A stretch of DNA of 64,000 bases, from the NCBI RefSeq assembly GCF_003597395.2, contig NC_133770.1:208497219-208561218 (forward strand), read 5' to 3'. Under the pieces are notes generated by a model that was not told the DNA's origin, searched no databases, and worked only from the letters and a program-made list of their open reading frames with translations. How positions within the stretch are numbered: the stretch's first letter is position 1; each line of letters opens with the position of its first letter. The position numbers and the translations under genes are program-made. Shown here piece by piece: positions 1-12,500 of this stretch. The DNA is from Chelonoidis abingdonii (taxonomy: Eukaryota; Chordata; Testudines; Testudinidae).

Positions 1-1461
1 CTGATCTTTTGTCTTCATGCTTCTGGTTGGTAAAGCCACAGGCTTCCTGTTATTGGATTTGCTGTTTAGAAAGGAAGAAGAGAGGACTAGGGAAAAGAGA
101 ATTGCTGTTGAGTAATTTTCCCTTAATTCCCTTACTTTGTAAGTGTGGGACCAGATTATGCCTAAGGTATCAGTATGTGTTTATTTTCTTGAATCCAGAA
201 ATGTGTTAGTTGCCCTATAGAACAAATAGCAGACACAGTCCCTGCCCCAAGGAGCTTGCACTCTACATTAGATTTTACAATCTAAATTAAAACTATATTG
301 ACTTGAGTGCCTATGTAAACTAGGGACTTGCACCTGCTTAACACCAGGGCTGAATCTGGCCCAGATCCTCTCTGTTGGGGCACTTTACATTTCAAAGCAT
401 TGCATATGAGGTTTTAGTCAAACATCTCTCATTGCTGTCCATGAAGTGTCATATAGCTGAAATTCTACATAGCAATCTGAAGATTTTCTTCTGATTTTTC
501 TCCCCTGAGGAGACACTTGACAGTAACTGTTCCAGTAGGCATTGCTAAAAGGCTTTTACTACAGTATGAACAATCGGAAGAAAGAACTTGTAACCAAACT
601 GATCTCTTAACTTTCCTGTTTCTGGGAAAATACTTGAGATCAACAGTGACAAATGAACCCAAAGGAAGAGATTTTCTGAAAGTCCACATTTCATTCCACC
701 CCCGGATTTCTCAGGGGATGCACAACTAAGCCTGCAGGAAACTACAAGTGAAGAAATTTAAAAAAAACAAAACAAAGCCAAAGAATAAAAAGTAGAGACT
801 TTCTAGAGGCAAAGCCAAGATGGCTTGACAGGAGGATCTCTGTTCCCACTGCTTGTGATGTGCGAAAATCCCAGTTTAGAAAAACTCCTGTGCAAGAACC
901 TAGAAATGGACAGAAAAAAAAAGTATGGAGACATGAAAATATTTTAGCCCCTAACACCAGGACCTAATACCAGCAACTAACACAGAGCTGGCCCTTCTAA
1001 TGCCTGCAGCCAAGGAGACAACAGCAGGTGAAGCAGCAGACCACTCTGATAGGCAGATATAATGCATTCTTTGGAACCCACATATTCTGACTTAGATTAA
1101 TGAGAGAGGATCTGCAAATCATCATTACAAACTTCAGCTCAGACTTGCATGAAATAAACATTTGGTTGCTAATAAAAAGGGTTTTAACAACCAGTGCAAC
1201 TTTGGATTTATAGTCTAAAGCAGGTGGAGACAAGAAAAAAAGAAACTTACTGTACTGATAGAGGAGATGAACTTGAAAAACAGGAGAAGAAAAAATACCA
1301 TTAAATGTAGGAAAGGCCCTGAAGAGATCTTATGAACTAGGTCCCATTAATTTTCAGGCATATCCTGGAAGAAAACATGGATAATCCAATAAAAAATAAA
1401 GCTTATTTTCAGAAGTGCTAATACAGCTAAAGGTAAAGGGAAAATCAATAAATCAGCATAT

Positions 1462-1945
1462 TAATCAGTTAGCACCGCCAGCTGGGCCATTAAAAATCCT
1501 GTCAGCATTGCTACCCGGCTAAGGCAGGCTGGTCCCTACCTGTTCTGACACCATGCTGTACCCTGGAAGCGGCCAGCAGCAGGTCCGGCTCCTAGGTGAG
1601 GGGGTGGGCACGGGGTCCGCGTGTTGCCCCTGCCCTGAGCACTGGCTCCGCACTCCCACTGGCCGGTTCCCAGCCAATGGGAGCTTGTTGGGGCGTGCCT
1701 CTGGATGAGAGCTGTGCGGGGCCATACCTGCTGCTTCCAGGGCGCAACGCAGTCCATGGTGCCAGGACAGGCAGGAAGCCTCCCTTAGCAGCACCACTGC
1801 GCCGCTGACCGGGAGCCACCCGAGGTAAGCCTGCGCCCCAATATCCTGCCCCAGCTCTGAGCCCCCCCCACCCGGAGCCCCTTCCTGCACCCCAGTCCCC
1901 TCACCCTGGCTCCACCCCAGAGCCTGCACGCCCAGCCCAGCTCTT
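1462..1945. repeat. GC-rich dispersed repeat, unclassified
   Basis: A sharply bounded GC-rich block inside AT-rich intron. It starts around 'gcaccgccagctgggcc' and ends in a C-rich stretch ('ctgagccccccccacc'). It resembles a repeat I associate with turtle genomes, perhaps a retroelement 5' region, but no coding domain or terminal repeat is visible. Several overlapping open frames on both strands are a by-product of base composition. Confidence 0.5.
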
Positions 1946-2224
1946 CTTTTTCTCCTCCTTTGGTGTAAGAATATTAAGGTGCATTGATCTTTTCACATGT
2001 TTAAAAATGAGAAAAAAGCATGCATGTGTATGTAATATGTGCTTTATATTGTTATATAGTCTATTTAATCCATGCATAATCTAAATTTTAAAAAGAGATT
2101 ATTCCAAAACCAGCCTCCTAATCCAAATACCTCCCAAACTCTGTGGGGACGTTTTGCTCCAGAACTGAAATTTGTTGCAAGCCTGGGTCTGAATGAAAAC
2201 TTCAGATATACCTGAACTTTGGAG

Positions 2225-2396
2225 ATGTATTTCGGCAGCAACACCTCTGGATGACGTTGCTTGTCGGCATTTTGGTGGCAACACGTATTGACATTGCTGC
2301 TTGTCGGCAGAATTTCGGCAGATGTTCGTCTGCCACCACAGTCCTCCATGGCTCGTCGTCTGGCGCCTGCCAGATGAAAAAGGTTGGGGACCACTG
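2225..2396. mobile_element. hAT-type non-autonomous element, 5'-truncated copy
   Basis: The right end 'aggttggggaccactg' and the segment 'gtctggcgcctgccagatga' match the complete element at 54679-54919, including the 'ttcggcag' and 'caacacctctggatga' blocks. The left terminal repeat is not recognisable, so this copy appears truncated near 2225. No transposase coding is present. Confidence 0.7.
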
Positions 2397-3322
2397 CCTT
2401 AGGTAGTTTGGTATAGAAGGTGTGAACATTCATGTCATGCTCTCCCTGCATGGTTTCCTGGAACAGCAGGTTTCACAGCTTGCATGAGCTGATCCTGAAC
2501 ATGTGGTGCATCTGGAAGCAAAATATTCCAGTGAGGGAAACTAAGAATTTATTGGTTTGGAAATGGTTAGCTATACCTACCTACTTCTCCCTACAGCCTT
2601 TTGCACATTTTCTAATGTGTAGTCTCTGTTCTCCTTGTAAGTAAATATTAAGTCAAGATTTTTAAAGAATCTGGAAACACTGCATTGTTCCTCCTTTCTC
2701 CCAATCAAGACAGATTTCGGATAGTCCTGCCTTGGCAAAGGTTTCAGTAAATTGTAACACACTGGCATTTTGCAGAAAACACCTCCCAAAACCTCTTACA
2801 GTTGATCTGCATTGAAAAAAGATATTTTTAGCAGCTGACTTTGAAAATGAGGCCTCTCACCGGACTGAATTCCCTAGAAATCATCAATAAGTATAGAATT
2901 GTTTGCAATGAGGTAATGTAGGTGGGTTTTACAAATAGATTTGCTGAACAGTTACCCAAACTTCTTCAGCGATAAATTGAAACAGTCTTTTACATACATA
3001 CAACATTGCCACATAAATCACAGCATCATGAAGTTTGTAAAGAATGTATTTTCCATCCTTTTATGACAAAGGACTTGATCCTGTAAGGTGCTGAGCATTC
3101 TGCCACTGTTGCATCAAGCACTTAAGTTTGAATCAAGCACATGATGGGAGTAGTTACATTGACTTTAGAATTGAAATTAAGCAGGTTTGTAAGAGCTTTG
3201 CTGAGTCAAGATCAGAGTGCTCCACACTTTGTAGGGTCAAGCCAGTAGTCTGTAGGATGTGTAGGAGGATGATCAGAAAAAGTTTAATAATTTTTTTCTT
3301 CTTTTCTGTCTTCTTGTTACAG

Positions 3323-3566
3323 ATCCTACTTAGATATGTATAAAGTGATAATATTTAGTTACCTCTTCTGGTTTGTGCTTACTATCATCTTCATCACGGG
3401 AACTACACGAATCAGCATATTTTGTATGGGTTACTTGGTGGCCTGTTTCTATTTCCTGCTCTTTGGTGGTGATCTATTATTGAAACCTATCAGAAGCATT
3501 CTACGTTATTGGGACTGGTTGATTGCATACAATGTCTTTGTGATTACAATGAAAAACATACTGTCG
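3323..3566 (+). CDS. PIEZO2: PIEZO2 exon w1: three blade membrane segments
   Basis: The acceptor is the pyrimidine-rich tract ending 'ttgttacag'; the donor is GTAAGT at 3567. One base completes the previous codon, then 81 codons follow, starting SYLDMYKVIIF and ending MKNILS in phase 0. Three hydrophobic stretches are visible, around VIIFSYLFWFVLTIIFITG, ISIFCMGYLVACFYFLLFG and WLIAYNVFVITM, as expected for a four-helix Piezo blade repeat. The open frame continues past the donor into intron, but that extension is not PIEZO2-like. Confidence 0.97.
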
Positions 3567-6500
3567 GTAAGTGGCTGCATCTGTAGTTTCAGTGCTGAAC
3601 TCTTTTGTGGTTTAACTGCAAAAGTGTGCAGTCATTAAGCAGTCATAAAACGTTACTTTCAGCATCACAAAATTGTACTAAAGCTTGCAAGAGTCTTCTG
3701 AGTTTCATTCAGAAACTGCAAATGCAGTATCCAAAATTACTATGGGTTTATATAGTATAAGAAAATGTGTACCTATTTTGATCAATCCAGCTGTTTGAAA
3801 GTTCTCAAAGTAAGAAGCAATTCTCAAAGAGACAAATCCTGAATTCTTTACATGTGAAAGCTCTCCTTTGAAGTCTGTAGAAGCTTTGTGTGAGTAAGAA
3901 ATCTGTAAGGACTACAAGGTTCGGTCTACAATGAATAGACTATTTGTGTCATTATGGTATTTATTTATAATTGGCATTTTGGAGCCATTGGGCAGTCATC
4001 ATGCTAAGTGTTGTAGTTTCTGACACTGAGAATATGGAAGCCTGATGTAAGAGATGGCAAACCAACTTCTAGATTCCTTTAATTCTGGTCTAAGTTTTGA
4101 CTGAAAATGTCAATATTTAATTCTTTAAGGCTTTATTTAAATATTAAGGTTCTTTTTATAAATGTTAAACCATTAGTTAGAGAACACTTCTATGATGCCT
4201 TTAATAGGCTGAGAAAAGCCAATAATTTAAAATGTTATAAAAGATCACTTTAAATGTATTTTTGGCAATTGTAGCTTACCTTTGAACATTTTTACTGCTG
4301 GACTGAGAAGAAAACAGGCATTTTTCATTTTAAATATATATAAATCAGCATGTTGAAACAAAACTGATTTGTTAGTCACTTGCTTTTACAAATGCTCTAA
4401 AATGCTAACATATGTGCTTAATTTTATGCAGGTGCATTCAATGGGATTACAGATGTGTAATATTAAGTATGTTCATAAATGCTTGCAGAATCAGGTGACC
4501 AATCTATAGCAGTTGTTTAAACTGTCAGCTTGTGTCACACTGCAAATGTATCATGCCCTATCCAAAAAAAAAGCAAAGGGAGTTTTAAAAAAACAAACCA
4601 ACCCCAAACCCCACACTACAAAAGGCAGAAATAGTTTTTATTTTTAAAATGGTATATCTCAGTGACAAAGAAATGTATTCTTTATTTAGTCTCTTTCATT
4701 TTATTTATAATGTAAATGTGTAACTGTTAGCAGTCACATTTTTATATAACTGAGACAGATATTGCAACCCCATGAAATACCTTTGGGGATTATTGTATTA
4801 AATCTATGAATGGTTTCTGTATGATTGTGTTCTGTTCCATGAAGGAGGGTTACCACAGCTCCTCCAAGCACTAAAAACAATGGTAGGTGGTTTGCATATA
4901 CAGGTTCAAGCTGGGTTTCCAGAGACCAACAGACAAAGAAAGGGCTTTTAAAGTACTTTCTATCTGATCCAGCAAAGGGATGAGGCCTTCTGTCCCAGGG
5001 GAGCCCCAACCCTTGTGGAAAGACTGAAAAGATTTTAGTCCACTAAAGGCCCCCTAAGACTGATTGGTGACTCCTGGTATGTTTAGCATGTGGAGTGGAA
5101 CACAGAGAGGAACAAACAGATGCAGCCCTCCTGGAACTGTGGCAGTAACAAACAGATGTGCTAACATTCTTATCACTTGTTTCTGATCTTTATATGTCAG
5201 TCTCTTCATTTGCTTTTCAGATAGGAGCATGTGGCTACATTGAGTCATTAATACGAAACAGTTGCTGGTTGATTCAAGCATTTAGCTTGGCTTGTACAGT
5301 TAAAGGATACCATCAACGTAAGTGCAGTTAGATTTTTTCCAATGCTTTTCTATAAATAAAGGTTAACTACATTTAGGCTCCTTTCAAAATTTCAGATAAA
5401 TGTATTTTTCCTGTTACTGATTTGATATATTGATAACAAATTATATAATAGCAGCAGAGAATCCTGTGGCACCTTATAGACTAACAGACGTTTTGGAGCG
5501 TGAGCTTTCGTTGGTGACGCTTTCTGCGTCTGACGAAGTGGGTATTCACCCATGAAAGCTCACGCTCCAAAACGTCTGTAAGGTGCCACAGGATTCTCTG
5601 CTGCTTTTACAGATCCAGACTAACACGGCTACGCCTCTGATACTTGAAATTATATAATGTGAACTAAATTAGGTATAGTCTAGGAGATAAATAGACTAAC
5701 ATGATCAAATACTGCATAAAACTGAGTGCTATCTGCTGTATATACAGTGATAACAATTTTTTTTAAATCAGTATTTGGCAAAAGATAACAAATACTGATA
5801 TCTTAACATATCAGAGATTTACCTGTAATGTCTGTGCCTAGTGGTTTGCAAATGTTGATTTTTTTTTTAATGGTTTCTACTGTAAAACAGTAGAACATAG
5901 AGTTCTGTGAAATTTTAATGGCTAAACCTGTATCCTGCCTAGGAATTCTGCTGCAAAGTTGTTTTCTCTTTCAAATTTTTTTAGTTTGTTTTTTCTGATC
6001 TAAATAGGAAAAGGATATGCAAAGGCAGTTCACCAAATAAAATTACATACAGTGCAGCCCTGATTATGCACAAGTTTTGAGTGGCAACAGAAACCTCTCT
6101 GGGGCTTGCAAAAATCAAGATGGTTCATGCAGTAAGCTTTGAGACTCCAACATGGAGCACAGACTTCAAAACCTAGAAGGCTGGCTTCTCTGATTTTAGA
6201 GCAAGCCAGCTGTGATGCACAGATTGCACTCCTCATCGTCTAACTCCAGGGCACTGTCCAGCTTCCCCAAGGCCAGTTAACTTTGCAGGTGGAATTTACA
6301 CTCTGGGTCCACAAAATCTAGGTTTAGTTCTGTGATATCCAAAAAATAACTCCCTATATATATATAAAAAAAATACAGCATACATCAGATGGAATTGTAC
6401 ATTTCAGTTATCTTCAGAAAAACAATTTACAGGCCCAAAAAGGCTTTTCAGAACATTGGCTTATTTCCATTGGGCAGAATGGAGATGTGCTCACATATTT

Positions 6501-9500
6501 AAGAAGATGATAATTCTTGTGTTGGTGATTTCTGTTTTTTTGTTTTTGTTTTAATATAAGCTAAAGAAACTGGAGACTGTAAACTGCCTAGCGGTGAGGC
6601 AGGCATTATTTGGGACAGTATATGCTTTGCTTTCCTGCTGCTGCAAAGAAGAGTCTTCATGAGCTACTACTTCCTACATGTGGTTGCTGATATAAAAGCT
6701 TCACAGATCCTGGCATCAAGGTAACATTCAGTGTAATAACGGAAACTGATTCAACCCAAATCCTTCATTATTAGGTATGTTTTTATTATTATTTATATTG
6801 AGTATTGCCAATAAAGTGTCTGACAGACCCAAGCTCCAGACACTTTGATGTAAGTTTGACTATTCCACAATCGATACCAAATAAAAATTGCAAACACATT
6901 TCTTCCTCTAAAGGGAAATTCTGGCTGGCTGCTCATATTGGCTACCCATGAAGGAAAAGCCAGCAAAAGGCCTCTGAATCAGATGCTATAGAACTCTCTG
7001 CTTTCTGCGCTTGGATGAATTTTACTGAATGTCCCAAGGCTGCTTGTGCTTCATTTTGTAGCTGTCTCTGTGACCTTTTCCCTTTCTCATACAACTCAGC
7101 CAATCCAAGATATAGTCATGCATTGTATGTTTAGAGTAAAGCTAGCTCAGACCAAAATCTTGGATAACATCATCCCCCCCCGGCTGGAAACGTTTAAATG
7201 GAGAGTGAAAGGATGGTCTAGTTCATAGGGAAATATTGTCAGTTCACACTGTGTAGCCTTGGGCAGGTCACTTAATCTACCTAATGCTTTAATTCCTCAG
7301 CTGTAAACTTGAGGATAATACTTTCCTACGTCACAGGGATGTCACCGGGATAAAATCTATAAATAATTGCGAGGCACTGAGATATTACCCTGATGAGGGC
7401 CATACACATTGCTAGATAGAGCTAAACTTCAGAGCTGGGCCCTTGCATCACTAAAATCTGCGATCTAAACATTCTTGAACTTCGGGGAAGTTTAGATTTG
7501 GATCCAAACTTTGTGACCTGAACCCATCTTTAGTTCACAGTTAACATTATGAAACATACAATCCTGACCCAGAGAAGATTAAATTGTCAGTAAGACTATT
7601 GCAATATGTCTCTGAAGCCAGATGGTGTTCATCCAAGAGTCTAGGCATTTAAGAATGAAGTGGTTGAGTTGCTACGAACAATATGTACTTCCTATTAAAA
7701 TAATCTACTGTTCTACAGAACTGACACGGTATGCCAGTATTGTATCTATTTTTTTAAAAGTGCATGTGCTTATCCTGAGAATTACACGTAAGTGAGGCTC
7801 ATTTCAGTACCAGATAAACTGGTTAAAAAATTAATTAAAATGGACTTATGAAACCTCTAGATGTCTGCACACTGCAGTGTTAACAAACAAGTATGGCTTT
7901 TATAAAGGCCTCTAGTGAACTAAAACTCTCTGAGAGAGTCAACAACAACAAAAGGAAGTACAATAAACCCAATTTATTTTGACTTTCAAAATACCCTTGA
8001 TAAAGTCCTTCATGAGAGAGACTATTGATGAAACTAAATAGTCATGGAGTGAAAGGTTTTGTCATGGATCAAAAACTGGTTGAGAAACAGAAAACAAAGA
8101 GTAGGAATAGTCAGTTGTCAACATGGAAGTAGGCTAAGAACAACAAACTTTGAAGGGACTTAGCAAAGCTAAGCAATTGGGCAACACAATGGCAGATAAA
8201 ATTCAGCATAGGCAAATGCAAAATACTGGAGATATTTATCAAGAACTAATACACGCTGGCAGATAGTAAATTAACTCTAGCCATTTTGTTACCCCCTAAC
8301 TAACTAACCGAGGTTCAAGTATGCCTCCAGTTTGGAAGTGGAACACATACTCATTTGAGGAGTCATATGCATTTGCATTTTGTGTTGTGAGCATGAAGCA
8401 CGTGCTGTGCTCACTGAAGCCTAAGCAGGCAGAACTCCACCCACTCAAAGGCGGAGCTGCCCATGCTAGACAAGAGGATTTAATGTATGCCATAGTTTAC
8501 AAGTAAAGGATCAAATTCTGCAGTTGTGCAAGGAGTTCTCACTTAGGCTTTGACTTCGAGTCCTTGAGAACAGTGAACCCAAGCACCTGGATAATGTCTG
8601 CTGTAACTAAATGGTTGAGTAGCAACTGCAGAATTTGGCCCAAAATCTGGTTATGGTTGCTGGAAAACAAATAAATTAATATGCTGTGATTGCTCTCATT
8701 TCTGTAATGGCCTTCTGATGGTAGTGTTTTGTCTCAGACTACTTAAGTAGTTTATAAAGTAAGCTTCTCTCTGTATTTTACTTGCCATAAAAGGAATGTA
8801 GAAGCATAATAGTGTTACATTTTCCCCCTATTTCTTCTGTAGAGGTGCTGAACTTTTCCAGGCCACAATTGTCAAGGCAGTAAAGGCAAGAATTGAAGAC
8901 GAGAAAAAATCAATGGATCAATTGAAGAGACAGTATGGATTATTATTTATTATATTTATTTTACTGATTATTTCTACTCTACAGCATATTCACCCTTTTC
9001 TGGGAACCTGAAGTGATATTTCTTTTGAATTCTTCTAGTCTTCTAAAGCACCCTTTCCTACTTCTCTGCATATTATTGCACACAACCAAACAAGTGCTTA
9101 TATGTTGGTTTGGTTTTTTTGAAATATAATTTCTTGATTATAGAAATTATATTCTGTAAATTGAGAGCCTTCACGTATTCCACAATTCTGTGGCTGCAGA
9201 ATCTACCCTTTGCTACACAATTAGGCCAAAGGATCTACATTTTCATTTTAAAATAAAATTGTCTTTCTATAACTAATGGTTGTGCAGATAACCTTTAAAA
9301 TGTGGACAAAATGTAAACCAATACAATATTGACTTCCTTAGTCTGTAGAAAGCCTGAAAATATACTGTAAATAGCCCTTTACTGTAAATAACAACAGAAA
9401 GTGTGAACCTCCCCACTAGTTTCAAGGTGGGGTTTTTTTACCTTTGAAATGTAAGGATGATAAGTGAAATTCCAAAATTCTTAACAATTTCATTGCTTAT

Positions 9501-12500
9501 CGTTTTAGCAATGTGGCAGCAGGATCTGTCTCTTTAGGGGACTATGTCGGTTAATATAATTGGTTTTGTTTTTCCATTTGAGAATACTAATAACTTGTAG
9601 AGCCAGATTAGCCAAATCCTGCTAGAGGCACAGGTTACCAAGTGAGACCCTGAGATACAGAAAACAGAATAAAAAACAAAAACTTCAGTAGCAGTGGGAT
9701 TAATCAGCAAAGCTGTGGTTCTGAGCTGGCTAGTGAATGGCAAAAACCACACTGATTTCAATATGATCAGGATTTCACCTCTTGTTTCTTTATTCATAAT
9801 GACCTTTTTTGTGTGTAGGTTCTTTTGTTCAGTTTGTTCTTCTTTTGCCCAGGATGAGAATCTGTTTTATCTGTATTGAAAATATTTTCTTTCACTCCAA
9901 CTGGTCTGAAGAACTCTTTCCTGTATAAAGCCAACCCAGCCACTCAGCTTCTTTCACATCTTGCTAATGTTCTTGCCTCATTTCCCAATCTGCCTTCAGT
10001 GCCTCCCTAAGTGCTAAATGTCCTATCTATCTGGTACTGACATGCCTAAACATCCAGTTACGTTTCACCTGACCCGTTACCAACAGGCAAGTCCACACCT
10101 ACCCAACTGAAGTCATTACAAAGCTTTCCTCTGTGGCCATTCTTCTCATGTAAATCTTTTCCTTGGTGTAGAAGTGCTGTGGATGGTGCTGCTATACATT
10201 TGGGTGAATTTCATCCTAACTGTATAAAACGATATGCCTGTGCAGGAAGTCATCGTTGTTTTAATTCTTCATAGACATATTTGAGGTCAAAGTGATCATG
10301 TTACTTGGAAACACAAACAAATAAAAATCCAATGTACTGTATTCAAAAATCATTGTTTTGGGTTTGCAGTAAATCTGACTTCAACAAAAACAAAGCCAAA
10401 GAGTGCTTTGTTTGATTTTATTCAATAATACACATCAATAGACTATAGAGAGCTGCCTACACAACTGTACCGGTTTGATTGACTTAGAGAAATTCTAGCA
10501 GTAGTTGAACACAAGGAAAAAAGAGAAATCTGATCATCCATTGGACTATAGTACAAATATATAACTGAATATGTACTATACTGTAGTTAGAGACCTAGAA
10601 TATAATTTGTTTCTAAGGAATGGTCAGATCCATCAATAGAAAATTATGTTGACACTTTTTAGTTACTAGAATTTTTGACCCTGATGATTCTAAACAAGTT
10701 GTTCAAAAATTGTTTCTTTATTGCAAAAATTAGGTACATAAGCGTCTGATCCAAAACCCTATTGAAGTGAATCAAAAATCTCTCCTTGACTTCTGTGGCC
10801 TTTGGATCAGTCTCTTACGGAGCACCAGATTGTGGAGATGGCTCCTCAGGCTCAGAGAAGGAAAGCATAAGAAATCTCCAACCCCCAGTCCCTGCACCCC
10901 TTGCTACATTTGAACAAAATTGAAGTCCCTGCACTCCCAAAGGAGCTAGGACCATAGCCATGAGTGCATAGGACGAAGGACGCTGCACACCTTGAAGGGG
11001 TGTAATACCCTGCACACTCCTGCTGAGTCATGAGAGTCTTCAGGAGAAATTCCACATGAGGCAGCTTTCCCCCCAGAGCACCTTGTACAGCAGTATACCC
11101 CCAATGCCCCCAATGCAGGACTGCGCCTGACTGGCAGGATTGAACCTGAATTTTTATACTGTAAACATGGAGTAAAATAGCCATTTGCTTGAACTAAGGA
11201 AAATGTGAGTATCTATGTTCTATGTTCCGACTTACTGTTCCACAGTTTCCCCCTGAATTAAGTCGAGCACTTACAGCGAATCAGCTAGGGCAGCCATGTG
11301 ACACAAGGCACTCCCAGTCTCCAGGCTGAGTGCTCTGTCTGCACAGCACTCTTACACCCTGCCAGCCTCTGGAGTGAGACACTGGGCCTCGGATTCAATT
11401 CTGGTCTATCTCACAGGGCCATGTAGAGCTCATCTCCAGGGCTCCTTAACTGCTTTTTAAATGGGAGATTAATGTGTGTGTGTGCAGGATGGTATCTTAT
11501 TTGCAAATGGCAGAGTCATTTGAGAATCTATTAAAATCCCATCCAGAATTTCCTGTGTGTATGTGTATACATATAAGAAACATATATTTAAAGTCATGTT
11601 TCTTTGTGGGTCCAAAGGGGTGAAGGACTGAATATGATATCCCATTTGCTAGGATGGACCGCATCAAAGCCAGGCAACAAAAATACAAGAAGGGTAAAGA
11701 AAGAATGCTGAGCATGACCCAAGAATCAACAGAAGGGCAAGAAATTCAAAAGGCTTCTGAAGAAGATGATGAAGGTACCTCTAGCATGTTTCCATGCCAT
11801 AAATGTATCAGAAGTTGGAGCTCAGTGCTAGGAACTCAATAGGCGTAACATTCTCATTCTCTCTCTCTCTCTCTCTCACTAATAATGACCACCACATCAC
11901 ATCAGTCTCTCTCTCTGAGAGAGAGAGAGAGACTGATGTGGTGGTCATTATTAGTGTAATACCATTTTAAAGCTTGATTCATTCAGATAAATATCTGGCT
12001 TTTGTACTTCCATTTTGAGAAAACGATTTGCTTTCAGATAAACAGATATACCTTTGGTTAAATTTGTGCCTTTTAGCAAAGAACTGAATAACAGACATTT
12101 ATCTGAGCAACGGTTGTATTTATAAAAAAATTTAGTGTTTCAAAAAGAGAAAGATTTACGATTTTTCAAGCAATCTTTTCTTGGCTGCTATGAATTTTTT
12201 GAAACCGTTGAAATACACAAACACAGTTTATTGTTTGAACCACTATAGATTAAAATATCATGCAATGCCATTGTTTCCAATCATACCTAACTGGGGTTAA
12301 ATTTTGGATCAAAAAGTTATTGGCATTTGAAATGTGCTTTGTTTTTTATGAATGCATTTTATTTTTCAGAATATTAACAAATAATGGATTATTTTTTCAG
12401 AAATTAACTTCATCGATGATTAATAGAAACTGTTTCCAAATCATGTTTATAGCATTTACAAGCAAGTTTTATGCCTATAGACAATAAAATTTTAACAAAT

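Larger units (their letters stand above)
1..3322 (+). other. Intron upstream of exon w1
   Basis: Non-coding. I found no exon matching the PIEZO2 segment before w1. It contains a possible ancient SINE-like piece near 215-290, a GC-rich repeat (1462-1945) and a hAT fragment (2225-2396), each listed separately. The remainder is AT-rich sequence with no feature I can name. Short open frames here show no family similarity. Confidence 0.8.
6721..8842 (+). other. Intron w3-w4
   Basis: Intron of 2122 bases holding a MIR-like SINE relic (7235-7450) and a decayed LINE fragment (7975-8240). A short piece around 7480-7535 ('gatttggatccaaactttg') resembles one at 51110-51245 and is probably another old dispersed repeat. 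The rest is unremarkable. Confidence 0.75.

Noticed and set aside
1519..1929. 136-codon minus-strand frame
   Set aside because: GC-rich repeat with four overlapping frames on both strands; no recognisable domain.
3336..3638. Extension of exon w1 to codon 100 (past 3566)
   Set aside because: A perfect GTAAGT follows codon 81 and the next exon continues the PIEZO2 sequence exactly; the extension has no similarity to the family.
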